Below are positions 43,751 through 52,074 of a DNA stretch of 64,000 nt, one piece after another; the first letter of the stretch is position 1; every line of letters begins with the position of its first letter. The notes below the pieces were generated by a model. It did not search any database. It had not been told where the DNA came from and worked only from the letters and a program-made list of their open reading frames with translations. The stretch covers positions 248,001-312,000 of the forward strand of contig CXTY01000039.1 of assembly GCA_001404055.1 (NCBI GenBank). The letters run 5' to 3'. The position numbers and the translations under genes are program-made. This stretch comes from Roseibium album. GTDB lineage: Bacteria; Pseudomonadota; Alphaproteobacteria; Rhizobiales; Stappiaceae.

Positions 43751-45478
43751 TCAGCGTTCCAGCCTGGCGATATCCAGCCGCAACCAGACATTTTCGCTCT
43801 TCTTCGGATTAACCCAAAGTCTGGATCCTCTGACGGAGAAGACCCGGCCAAATGGAAACAGTTTCGGCAGCTTTGCAGACGCCCGAACATCGCGAACCTG
43901 TGCTTTGCCGAACAAAGTATCGAGACTCATGCTTACAGTCAGCTTGCCGTCGGGCGACAGGCGCCCCCGAAAAGTATCGAAAAAGGACTTGGTGGACGAA
44001 AAGATTTCATCTGAAACAACAAACAATTCGCCATTGCGAAGCCGAACCTTGGCTTTAGCCAAGAGAGTACGCAGGTTGGTGCCGCTCGGATCGCTGGCGC
44101 TATAGTTGTATCGATGGAACTCCAGCTGCCATACACCATCATAATTGGACGGCGTCTTTTCGATCTTGTCGACCAATGCGGCCAGTGTCTTATCCGATAG
44201 ATAACCGTTTTCTTCAATGCGATTTCGAATCTGAAATTTTCGAAGTCCTGCTCGTGATTTCGGACCAAATGCGCCGTCCGCCTTGCCAACGTCATAGCCG
44301 AGCGCACTGAGTGTCTCCTGAACCTGCTGAAAGTCTTCAGGTTCCAGCCGCAATAACCCCTCTTCGTCTTGGGGTGACAGGGGCGCAGCTTTTTTGTCTA
44401 GCGCTGTACCAGCCGACAACAGATTGAGCTTTGCAAGTTTTGTCCGATCGAACGCTGCCTGGCCTTCCGACTCACCACCATTTCTCTGAGCCATTTCTGT
44501 ACCAGCCGCACTCGCCTGCCGTTCATTTTCAATGCTTTTTATCTTGATCTCGGCAAGATCCAAAAACTGCCCGTTCGGGTACTTCTTCATATAGGCTTTG
44601 AAATAAGCAACTTCGCTCGAGTTTTTGATCGATTCCCAATACGCAAGTTCAATCAGGGCGTTCTGTTTCTGCTTCTCGGCCAGCTTTCTGGCCTCACTGT
44701 CATCGACTTCAATTTTAAGCTTCAGAACAACTTCACCAGTAAGAGAGGAGTTGTCCCAGGGAACCTGCTGACCATTCGTAGACTGCAAGACCTCGTTGCG
44801 CACGCGTACCATACTGCGTGTAATTCCCTCGCCAGGATTGCCCAGGTGTTTGACGAGCGCTTTTGTAAACGGGCTGTTGCGCCCTTCTCCGTCATACGCA
44901 ACATTCCCGGGCTGTGTTGCAAAGGAAATGAAGGAACCGACACCAACGCCAATTCTAGCGAGACCGCGTCCAACAGCAGCTGAACGCGTTCCCATGGACC
45001 TGGCCAAGTTGCGAGCTAGCGGATTGTTTCGACATGCGTCGAGGAAGACGAGGTTGGTCTTCGCATTCCTCTCCATCGAGGTAAGCACCAAGGACATTGG
45101 CACGGCCTCGAATTCAAGGTCATTTTCGTTTTCCAGACGGGCGTCAATCGGCGCCATATAGTTTTCACCGTTTACCTGGAATCCATGCCCGGCATAATAA
45201 AAAAGTGCGATCTCGGCTCCATCAAGCTTGTTGATGTATTGCCGGATAGTTCTGCGCATCTGGGAAAAATCCAGATCAATACCCTTGGTGACCTCAAAAC
45301 CGAGTGACTCCAGTTTGTCGGCAACGTCAGTGGCATCGTTTTGCGGATTGATCAAAGCTGCCGCATGTACATAGGAAGAGTTGCCGATCACAAGCGCAAC
45401 CCGATTGTTCGCGCTATTGGCAAACGGAGGTATGGTTACCATCGACAACAAAAGAACGACAAACTGAAAAAAACGCAC
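43751..45478 (-). CDS. Exported caspase-like (C14) protein with peptidoglycan-binding domain
   Basis: A 575-residue secreted protein. Signal peptide MRFFQFVVLLLSMVTIPPF, mature start near NSANNRVALVIGNSSY. The caspase domain (about 25-250) has catalytic His in ALFYYAGHGFQVNGE and Cys in VFLDACRNNPLA. A coiled spacer is followed by a PG_binding_1 domain (about 385-445: TLSALGYDVGKADGAFGPKSR) and an unassigned C-terminal domain, starting YDGVWQLEFHRYNY. GTG start follows GAGAGG. This type is common in alphaproteobacteria, with an unknown target; as an exported protein it may act on or at the cell wall. No partner gene is adjacent. Confidence 0.92.
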   Translation of the reverse strand: MRFFQFVVLLLSMVTIPPFANSANNRVALVIGNSSYVHAAALINPQNDATDVADKLESLGFEVTKGIDLDFSQMRRTIRQYINKLDGAEIALFYYAGHGFQVNGENYMAPIDARLENENDLEFEAVPMSLVLTSMERNAKTNLVFLDACRNNPLARNLARSMGTRSAAVGRGLARIGVGVGSFISFATQPGNVAYDGEGRNSPFTKALVKHLGNPGEGITRSMVRVRNEVLQSTNGQQVPWDNSSLTGEVVLKLKIEVDDSEARKLAEKQKQNALIELAYWESIKNSSEVAYFKAYMKKYPNGQFLDLAEIKIKSIENERQASAAGTEMAQRNGGESEGQAAFDRTKLAKLNLLSAGTALDKKAAPLSPQDEEGLLRLEPEDFQQVQETLSALGYDVGKADGAFGPKSRAGLRKFQIRNRIEENGYLSDKTLAALVDKIEKTPSNYDGVWQLEFHRYNYSASDPSGTNLRTLLAKAKVRLRNGELFVVSDEIFSSTKSFFDTFRGRLSPDGKLTVSMSLDTLFGKAQVRDVRASAKLPKLFPFGRVFSVRGSRLWVNPKKSENVWLRLDIARLER

Positions 45479-45684
45479 AGGTCACCTCTCAATTTGCCAG
45501 GTTAGTCCTCAGTTCGTTTTCCTTTTCACTGCCTTTATTCTCAACCCGGCGGCGAATATCATAACACCATACTACAGCACTCGAACTTCAAAATGTGTCC
45601 CCAAATCCGCCGATTTTTTGAAGCCAAAAAACAGTCGCCACTCGATCTGGATCATGACAGCGTGGACAGTGGTCAAATTTCCAG

Positions 45685-46425
45685 TCACTTATCCCCATTG
45701 ACCACAAGCTGCATACGATCAGCTGCAAGCCGCGCACGGGTGTACTGAATAGGCCTGCCTTCCATATCCAGATTGAGACTTTCCACCACGAGGACCGGTT
45801 GCCCAAGTGCCAGTCCAAGCTGTTGGGCATCCCTGGCTTCCGCAATTTCAGCCGTTATCCGGCTCTCCTTACGTCGATAATCTTCAATACCAGCAAGGCG
45901 CAGTGCTTCGGTGATTGATCCGCTTTCCGCGTAGTCTGCCACAAAATTTGGAACACGCGCATGTTCAAACCTGCTGGTGGCGACAATCATCGGCACACTA
46001 TCGGCCACTCGCAGGGTTTCTACCCGGATCAACATTGTGCCAAGAGCCACATCCAGTTGATTGGCAAGCAGCGCGTCCGCCTCTTCCAGAGCAGACCCGA
46101 TCAAACGCCCGCTGGGTGCCCGATCCTGCCCCGACATGATTTCGGAAAATCGGGTTCTCGGACCAATCGGGTAGCTGAGAGGTGCTGACGCAACAAATGT
46201 CCCCCGGCCCTGGTCTGCCCTCAAGATACCTTCAGACGTCAGCGCCGCGATCGCGCGGCGTACTGTGTGCCTGTTCACGCCGAAACGGGCTGCAAGCTCG
46301 GCCTCCGGTGGCAACCTTCTACCTTCAGCAAAGGCCCCACTGACAATTTCAGCTTTCAGCGTTTCCATGATCTGGCGCCAGATGGCTATGCCTGCGCTGC
46401 GATCGAGAACTGGGTTTTTTGTCAT
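45685..46425 (-). CDS. phnF: Phosphonate operon regulator PhnF (GntR/UTRA)
   Basis: A 246-residue HutC-subfamily repressor. Winged helix: VSGAFAEGRRLPPEAELAARFGVNRHTVRRAIAAL in two blocks, with recognition helix RFGVNRHTVRRA. The C-terminal UTRA domain contains SIGPRTRFSEIM-like and EESRITAEIAEARDAQQLG-like blocks and binds the inducing ligand. The ATG giving MTKNPVLDRSAG is preferred over one nine codons upstream. Divergent from phnG, with an operator between, it most likely represses the operon until phosphonate arrives. Confidence 0.93.
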   Translation of the reverse strand: MTKNPVLDRSAGIAIWRQIMETLKAEIVSGAFAEGRRLPPEAELAARFGVNRHTVRRAIAALTSEGILRADQGRGTFVASAPLSYPIGPRTRFSEIMSGQDRAPSGRLIGSALEEADALLANQLDVALGTMLIRVETLRVADSVPMIVATSRFEHARVPNFVADYAESGSITEALRLAGIEDYRRKESRITAEIAEARDAQQLGLALGQPVLVVESLNLDMEGRPIQYTRARLAADRMQLVVNGDK

Positions 46426-46467
46426 GCGACCGTCATCAAATTTCGCTACCAAAGAGTCAATTAGATT

Positions 46468-46491
46468 ATTTGTCTAGACAAATAGACAAAT
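46468..46491. promoter_or_regulatory. Probable PhnF operator
   Basis: ATTTGTCTAGACAAAT (46468-46483) is a perfect 16-bp palindrome and TAGACAAAT recurs immediately after it (46483-46491). It sits between the divergent phnF and phnG starts. GntR/HutC-type regulators bind palindromes of this form, so it is a strong candidate for PhnF autoregulation and operon control. Confidence 0.7.
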
Positions 46492-46559
46492 CAACCGTAA
46501 TTCTACTTTGGACTTCGAATTTCCTTCCCAGTGACCGCCCAAACCTGAAGGCGCGCTTC

Positions 46560-47033
46560 ATGACTGAAACCTCAACTGATCCTGCCAGCAGCGACACAAC
46601 CAGTGCCCGGCAAAAAACCCTGGCGATATTGGCCGCGGCCTCATCCGAAGCGGTTGCTGAAAAATTCAACCAGCTGACGACGCCTTCATATGACCTGGTT
46701 CGCAAGCCTGAAACGGGACTTGTGATGGTACGCGGTCGCATGGGTGGAACCGGCAGCCCCTTCAACCTTGGTGAAGTCACGGTAACCCGCTGCGTCGTGC
46801 GCTTGGAAACCGGCGAAACCGGAAACGCTTATAGCTTGGGGCGGAACAAGCAAAAGGCACTGCAGTCAGCCGTGATTGATGCGCTTTGGCAAAGAAGCGA
46901 AATACGTGGGCAGATCGAGGCAGACATCATCACTCCTCTCGCAGCTGCGCAGGAAGCGGACAAAACCGCAGTCAAACACGAGACCGAAGCAACCAAGGTC
47001 AACTTCTTCACCATGGTAAGGGGGGACAATTGA
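46560..47033 (+). CDS. phnG: C-P lyase core subunit PhnG
   Basis: A 157-residue subunit of the PhnGHIJ core complex that transfers phosphonate to ATP to make ribose-1-phosphonate triphosphate. The family core is VRKPETGLVMVRGRMGGTGSPFNLGEVTVTRCVVR in two overlapping blocks, and LGRNKQKALQSAVIDAL. ATG was chosen because the upstream extension is unrelated and lies over the operator. It ends in TGATG, one base into phnH. Confidence 0.95.
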   Translation: MTETSTDPASSDTTSARQKTLAILAAASSEAVAEKFNQLTTPSYDLVRKPETGLVMVRGRMGGTGSPFNLGEVTVTRCVVRLETGETGNAYSLGRNKQKALQSAVIDALWQRSEIRGQIEADIITPLAAAQEADKTAVKHETEATKVNFFTMVRGDN

Positions 47034-47665
47034 TGGGCACGCCTCTTGATGTAATCCCGAAAAATGCTCCTCTCACAGCCGGTTTCCCCGATCCGATACA
47101 CGACGCTCAGGCCTGTTTCCGCGCTGTGATGAATGCTCTGGCGCGGCCGGGAAGCCACCAAAATGTTACGTCAGTCGGCCTTGAACCCCCAAAGCCGCTC
47201 ACACCAGCTGCCGCAGCAATTGCACTGACCCTGCTGGACTATGACACCCCCGTCTGGCTCGACCGTCCCTTGATGGCATCCGAAGCTGTGAAGGCATTCC
47301 TGCGCTTTCACACCGGTGCTCCCATCGTTACAGAGCCGATTGAGGCAGCGTTTGCCCTTGTTTCTGACCCTGCACACCTGATCCCGCTTGCGAGTTTCAA
47401 TCAAGGCTCGGCCGAATACCCGGATCTCTCGACGACGGTCGTCCTGACCGGACAAAATTTCAACAACGCTCTATCCGTGAAGCTAACAGGGCCGGGTATA
47501 AAAGACACCGCGCGATTGGCTGCCGGTCCGATCCCGCCAATTTTCTGGGAACAGGTGATCAGCAACAACAAGCAGTTTCCACGCGGCATAGATCTGATCT
47601 TCGCCGGAGAGACCGAGATCGTCGCTCTCCCCCGCTCAACCCGCATCACCATCTCGGAGGCTTAG
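47033..47665 (+). CDS. phnH: C-P lyase core subunit PhnH
   Basis: A 210-residue core subunit. MGTPLDVIPKNAPLTAGF is the family start, with AAGGGGGG upstream. Core blocks GFPDPIHDAQACFRAVMNALARPG and LTLLDYDTPVWLDRPL, and the C-terminal GIDLIFAGETEIVALPRST are typical. The start codon overlaps the phnG stop, consistent with coupled translation of a 1:1 complex. Confidence 0.95.
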   Translation: MGTPLDVIPKNAPLTAGFPDPIHDAQACFRAVMNALARPGSHQNVTSVGLEPPKPLTPAAAAIALTLLDYDTPVWLDRPLMASEAVKAFLRFHTGAPIVTEPIEAAFALVSDPAHLIPLASFNQGSAEYPDLSTTVVLTGQNFNNALSVKLTGPGIKDTARLAAGPIPPIFWEQVISNNKQFPRGIDLIFAGETEIVALPRSTRITISEA

Positions 47666-47668
47666 GCT

Positions 47669-48790
47669 ATGTATGTTGCCGTCAAGGGTGGCGAGAAAGC
47701 CATCAGCAACGCTCACAAGCTCCTTGCCAAACGCCGCCGGGGAGATACATCCGTTCCGTCTTTGACGCTGGACCAGATTGCGCAGCAGCTCGCGCATTCC
47801 GTCGCTCGGGTCATGGGAGAAGGATCGCTCTATGACGAGACACTTACAGCGCTTGCGATCAAACAATCACGCGGAGATCTGATTGAAGCAGCATTCCTTA
47901 TCCGGGCGTATCGCACAACGCTACCGCGGTTTGGTTATAGCCAGCCGATAGATACAGCCCAGATGCTGGTCGAACGCCGCATATCGGCAACTTACAAGGA
48001 CTTGCCAGGCGGCCAGGTTTTGGGACCGACCTTCGATTACAGCCACCGACTACTGGATTTTGCTCTGGCAGCAGAAGATGACGGTGTTGAATTGCCCGTG
48101 GAAACCGCTCCGACTTTGAACGATGCGATGCCGCGCGTCACCGATCTGTTGGGTGACGAAGGACTAATGGAGCCAGACCCGGATACCGTGGAAGACGCCC
48201 CGGTCGGCGACTTGACCCGCGAACCGCTTTCTTTCCCGGCAGATCGGGATCTGCGGCTTCAGAATCTTGCGCGCGGGGATGAAGGATTCTTGCTGGCGCT
48301 GGCTTATTCAACACAGCGCGGCTATGGACGCACACACCCGTTTGCCGGTGAAATCCGCTACGGTGAAGTCGAGGTGGAGTTCTTTGCCGAAGAACTTGGA
48401 TTTGCCGTGACACTTGGCACCATCAAGGTAACCGAGTGCCAGATGATCAACCAGTTCAAGGGATCGGCAAAAGCCGCTCCGACCTTTACCCGCGGCTATG
48501 GCCTCGTCTTCGGACAGGTTGAACGCAAGGCCATGTCCATGGCCATGGTCGACCGTTCCATGCGGGTTCATGAACTCGGAGAAGAACAAACCGCACCCGC
48601 CCAGGACATCGAATTTGTCCTTTCCCATTCAGACAACATCCAGGCAACCGGTTTTGTCGAGCACCTGAAACTTCCGCATTACGTCGATTTCCAGGCTGAA
48701 CTTGATCTGGTTCGCCGCATGCGCGCCGAATGGTTTGAAAAACGGGACCAGGAAAACAACGGCGAAGCCGCCCAGGAGGCCGCAGAATGA
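47669..48790 (+). CDS. phnI: C-P lyase core subunit PhnI
   Basis: A 373-residue nucleosidase subunit that, with PhnGHL, exchanges adenine for phosphonate on ATP. Opens MYVAVKGGEKAISNAHKLLA; typical blocks are GGEKAISNAH near the start, REPLSFPADRDLRLQNLARGDEGFLLALAYSTQRGYGRTHPF in two segments, and KVTECQMINQF. GGAGG precedes ATG at eight bases. Overlaps phnJ by four bases. Confidence 0.96.
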   Translation: MYVAVKGGEKAISNAHKLLAKRRRGDTSVPSLTLDQIAQQLAHSVARVMGEGSLYDETLTALAIKQSRGDLIEAAFLIRAYRTTLPRFGYSQPIDTAQMLVERRISATYKDLPGGQVLGPTFDYSHRLLDFALAAEDDGVELPVETAPTLNDAMPRVTDLLGDEGLMEPDPDTVEDAPVGDLTREPLSFPADRDLRLQNLARGDEGFLLALAYSTQRGYGRTHPFAGEIRYGEVEVEFFAEELGFAVTLGTIKVTECQMINQFKGSAKAAPTFTRGYGLVFGQVERKAMSMAMVDRSMRVHELGEEQTAPAQDIEFVLSHSDNIQATGFVEHLKLPHYVDFQAELDLVRRMRAEWFEKRDQENNGEAAQEAAE

Positions 48791-49716
48791 ATGACACGGC
48801 TGCAATCTTTGACCAGGGTGAATACAATTTCGCCTATCTGGACGAGCAGACCAAACGCATGATCCGCCGCGCAATCCTGAAAGGGATCGCAATTCCCGGC
48901 TATCAGGTGCCATTTGCCTCCCGCGAAATGCCGATGCCATATGGCTGGGGTACAGGCGGCGTTCAGGTCACGGCCTCAATCCTCGGCAAGGACGATTGCC
49001 TGAAGATGATTGACCAGGGATCCGACGACACGACAAACGCCGTCTCCTTACGCGGTTTTTTTGAAAAGACGGCCGGTGTTCGGACGACCTACGAAACAGC
49101 TGAAGCATCTGTCATACAGACCCGTCACCGCATTCCAGAGAAGAACCTTCGGGAAGATCAGATCCTGGTTTTTCAGGTTCCGATCCCCGAGCCGCTCCGG
49201 TTTCTGGAACCCCGCGAAACAGAGACACGCAAGATGCATGCTCTGGAAGACTACGGCCTCATGCATGTGAAGCTCTACGAGGACATTGCCAAGAACGGCC
49301 ATATCGCAACAACTTACGCCTACCCGGTGAAGGTCAACGACCGCTATGTCATGGACCCATCTCCGACACCAAAATTCGACAACCCGAAAATCGACCAGAT
49401 GGCCGCTTTGCAGCTCTACGGCGCAGGCCGTGAAAAGCGCATCTATGCGATTCCCCCTTACACCAAGGTGAAGAGCCTGGACTTCGAGGATTATCCATTC
49501 GAGATCCAGAAATTCGATAAGCCGTGCGGTCTTTGCGGCGCGGAAGATGTCTATCTCGATGAGGTAATCCTTGATGACAAGGGAGGGCGCATGTTCGTCT
49601 GTTCTGACAGCGACTTTTGCGAGGAGCGCCGTGCCGAGGGACACCTTGGCCCGATGGCGGCGGACCCTGCCGCAGCCCACATCGGTGGTATTCAACCAGA
49701 GGAGACGGCCAGATGA
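48787..49716 (+). CDS. phnJ: Carbon-phosphorus lyase PhnJ (radical SAM)
   Basis: A 309-residue radical SAM enzyme that cleaves the C-P bond of ribose-1-phosphonate-5-phosphate. The atypical cluster motif C-X2-C-X21-C-X5-C is exact: PCGLCG, then MFVCSDSDFCEE. The N-terminal glycine region GIAIPGYQVPFASREMPMPYGWG contains the glycine assigned to radical transfer in E. coli. Overlaps phnI and phnK. Confidence 0.97.
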   Translation: MNDTAAIFDQGEYNFAYLDEQTKRMIRRAILKGIAIPGYQVPFASREMPMPYGWGTGGVQVTASILGKDDCLKMIDQGSDDTTNAVSLRGFFEKTAGVRTTYETAEASVIQTRHRIPEKNLREDQILVFQVPIPEPLRFLEPRETETRKMHALEDYGLMHVKLYEDIAKNGHIATTYAYPVKVNDRYVMDPSPTPKFDNPKIDQMAALQLYGAGREKRIYAIPPYTKVKSLDFEDYPFEIQKFDKPCGLCGAEDVYLDEVILDDKGGRMFVCSDSDFCEERRAEGHLGPMAADPAAAHIGGIQPEETAR

Positions 49717-50501
49717 GCGTGTTTCAGTCCGACGATCCTCTCTTGCAGGTTCGCAATGTCACGAGATACTACGGCGACCGTGTTGGTTGCGCGGAAGTTT
49801 CCTTCGATCTGTGGCCCGGCGAAGTGCTGGCAATTGTTGGTGAGAGTGGGTCTGGCAAGACAACCCTGCTCAACTGCCTCTCTACCCGGCTGGCTCCAAC
49901 GACAGGTGCCATTGAGTACCGCATGCGCGATGGATCCATGCGCAACCTCTATCAGCTGAGCGAGGCCGAACGGCGCCTTTTGATGCGGACTGACTGGGGC
50001 TTCGTGCATCAAAACGCGGCAGACGGTTTGCGTATGAATGTCTCGGCAGGCGCGAACGTCGGCGAACGGTTGATGGCTGTCGGTGACCGTCATTACGGCA
50101 ACATCCGGTCCACTGCAGATGACTGGCTGGGCCGGGTTGAAATTGAAAGCGACCGGATTGATGACGATCCCCGCTCGTTTTCCGGTGGAATGCGCCAGAG
50201 GTTGCAGATTGCCCGTAACCTGGTGACTAACCCGCGGCTGGTGTTCATGGACGAACCGACAGGTGGTCTTGATGTATCGGTGCAGGCACGCTTGCTGGAT
50301 CTACTCCGCCGTCTTGTAGCTGATCTTGGTCTCTCGGTGGTTATCGTCACCCATGATCTGGCCGTTGCGCGCTTGCTGTCGCACAGGATCATGGTGATGC
50401 GTCAGGGCAATGTCATCGAGAGTGGACTGACAGACCAGGTTCTGGACGACCCGCGCGAGCCGTATACCCAGCTGCTCGTTTCTTCCATCCTTCAAGTGTG
50501 A
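49713..50501 (+). CDS. phnK: C-P lyase ABC protein PhnK
   Basis: A 262-residue ABC-type ATPase bound to the C-P lyase core. Walker A GESGSGKTT, Q-loop WGFVHQNAADGLRMNVSAG, signature FSGGMRQRLQIARNL, Walker B LVFMDEPTGGLD. MSVFQSDDPLLQVRNVTRYYG starts at the ATG that overlaps the phnJ stop (ATGA). A longer frame upstream is within phnJ and is rejected. Confidence 0.95.
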   Translation: MSVFQSDDPLLQVRNVTRYYGDRVGCAEVSFDLWPGEVLAIVGESGSGKTTLLNCLSTRLAPTTGAIEYRMRDGSMRNLYQLSEAERRLLMRTDWGFVHQNAADGLRMNVSAGANVGERLMAVGDRHYGNIRSTADDWLGRVEIESDRIDDDPRSFSGGMRQRLQIARNLVTNPRLVFMDEPTGGLDVSVQARLLDLLRRLVADLGLSVVIVTHDLAVARLLSHRIMVMRQGNVIESGLTDQVLDDPREPYTQLLVSSILQV

Positions 50502-50509
50502 GGTTTGAT

Positions 50510-51214
50510 ATGCCCGTACGCTTATATCTCAACAACGTCGGCAAATCCTTCACGATGCATTTGCAGGGCGGGTCTGTCATTCCGGTCGTTGAAAACGTCG
50601 ATTTTTCGGTTGAAGCCGGTGAATGTGTCGTGCTTGGAGGGCCTTCCGGAGCCGGTAAAAGTTCGATCCTGAAGATGATCTATGGCAACTATCGCTGTGA
50701 TGAAGGTCAGATTCTGGTGACCGTCGACGACAACATCGTCAATGTAGCTGGAGCCGAGCCAAGGGACATCCTCAAGCTCCGCGACGATACAATTGGCTAC
50801 GTCAGTCAGTTCCTACGCACGATCCCCCGCGTTTCGGCAGAAGAAGTTGTCGCTGAACCATTGATCGCACAGGGCACAAGTGAGACTGAAGGTCTGGAAA
50901 CTGCTCGCGCGTTGCTGTCGCGACTCAATGTTCCAGAAAGACTCTGGACCCTGCCGCCCGCCACCTTCTCCGGCGGTGAACAGCAGCGGGTCAATATTGC
51001 CCGCGGCTTCATTGCACACTACCCGATCCTGCTTCTGGATGAACCGACCGCCTCGCTCGATGCTGCGAACCGGGCAGTCGTTGTTCGGCTCGTTGAAGAA
51101 AAGAAGAAGCAGGGTGTCGCCATGGTGGGCATTTTGCATGATCAGGACGTGCGCGAAGAAATAGCCGACCGTATCATCGACGTCACAGCCTTCCGCTCAG
51201 AGGCGGCCGCTTGA
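50510..51214 (+). CDS. phnL: C-P lyase ABC protein PhnL
   Basis: A 234-residue ABC-type ATPase. Walker A GPSGAGKSS, signature FSGGEQQRVNIARGF, Walker B ILLLDEPTASLD. Start MPVRLYLNNVGKSFTMHLQGG has GAGG at six bases. In E. coli, PhnL is needed for the adenine-phosphonate exchange step with PhnGHI. It is followed by 110 bases and the DUF1045 gene, the first break in close packing. Confidence 0.95.
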   Translation: MPVRLYLNNVGKSFTMHLQGGSVIPVVENVDFSVEAGECVVLGGPSGAGKSSILKMIYGNYRCDEGQILVTVDDNIVNVAGAEPRDILKLRDDTIGYVSQFLRTIPRVSAEEVVAEPLIAQGTSETEGLETARALLSRLNVPERLWTLPPATFSGGEQQRVNIARGFIAHYPILLLDEPTASLDAANRAVVVRLVEEKKKQGVAMVGILHDQDVREEIADRIIDVTAFRSEAAA

Positions 51215-51324
51215 AATCTGAATGACGGAAATACTTGCAGGCGGGCGAAATCTGTCACAGAACAGTCACCGCCCTCCTTTACGCCGTCCCTCGGCCCCCA
51301 GTTCTAAAAATTGCGATCTCTAAA

Positions 51325-52074
51325 ATGCGCTACGCTATTTATTATGCCGCTGATGCTGATGACCAACTGAGCCAGTTGGGCAATTCCTGGCTTGGGCGTG
51401 ATCCGTTCACTGGTCGGGAACTGGAGATGCCAACCATCGCCGGATTGTCACGACAGCGATTTTCAGAATTGACCTCCAGCCCGCGCCGCTATGGATTTCA
51501 CGGAACGCTCAAGGCGCCATTTTCACTTGGGCAAGAAGAGAGCGAAGCAGCGTTGCTGGCGGCGTGCAATGAATTTGCAAAGACTCTGAAACCATTTGAG
51601 CTTCAGAGTTTGGATGTGAACCGCCTGGACAAGTTTCTAGCGCTGACGCCGACGCAGGAAGAGCCCGAGCTTCGGGCTTTTGCGGGTATGTGCGTTCGTT
51701 ACTTCGATGGCTTTCGTGCTCCTCTCGTAGACGCCGACCTGCAACGACGCAGGAAAAGTGGATTGACGCCTGTTCAGGACGCCCATCTGGTCGACTGGGG
51801 CTATCCTTATGTGTTCGACGAATTCCGTTTTCACATGACACTTTCAATTCGGCTGGAAAACGAAGCAGAAGCCGATTTGATGGCAAGCGCCGCCAAGGCC
51901 CATTTTTCAAATGTGACGGGCCGTCCTCGGCAGTGCCGTCACTTCGCACTCTATGAAGAGCCTGAACAAGGCGCACCGTTTCAAATCAAGAAACTTTTCG
52001 AGCTCACAGGTGATCTCACACCTACGCAAGCTCAGAACCATGCCGACCGGCCGACCCGCAAGGAAAAAGCATGA
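51325..52074 (+). CDS. DUF1045 2H-phosphoesterase-like protein in the phn operon
   Basis: A 249-residue protein of the phosphonate-operon DUF1045 family. MRYAIYYAADADDQLSQLG is the start; two HxTL-type motifs, RRYGFHGTLKAPFSLG near residue 55 and FRFHMTLSIRL near residue 170, place it in the 2H phosphoesterase superfamily. It overlaps phnM by four bases. The activity is unknown; cleavage of a cyclic phosphate such as ribosyl 1,2-cyclic phosphate is an attractive idea. Upstream in-frame extension lacks conservation. Confidence 0.9.
   Translation: MRYAIYYAADADDQLSQLGNSWLGRDPFTGRELEMPTIAGLSRQRFSELTSSPRRYGFHGTLKAPFSLGQEESEAALLAACNEFAKTLKPFELQSLDVNRLDKFLALTPTQEEPELRAFAGMCVRYFDGFRAPLVDADLQRRRKSGLTPVQDAHLVDWGYPYVFDEFRFHMTLSIRLENEAEADLMASAAKAHFSNVTGRPRQCRHFALYEEPEQGAPFQIKKLFELTGDLTPTQAQNHADRPTRKEKA

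Noticed and set aside
46426..46447. Possible Pho box upstream of phnG
   Set aside because: Only one half resembles CTGTCAT and the second half is poor.
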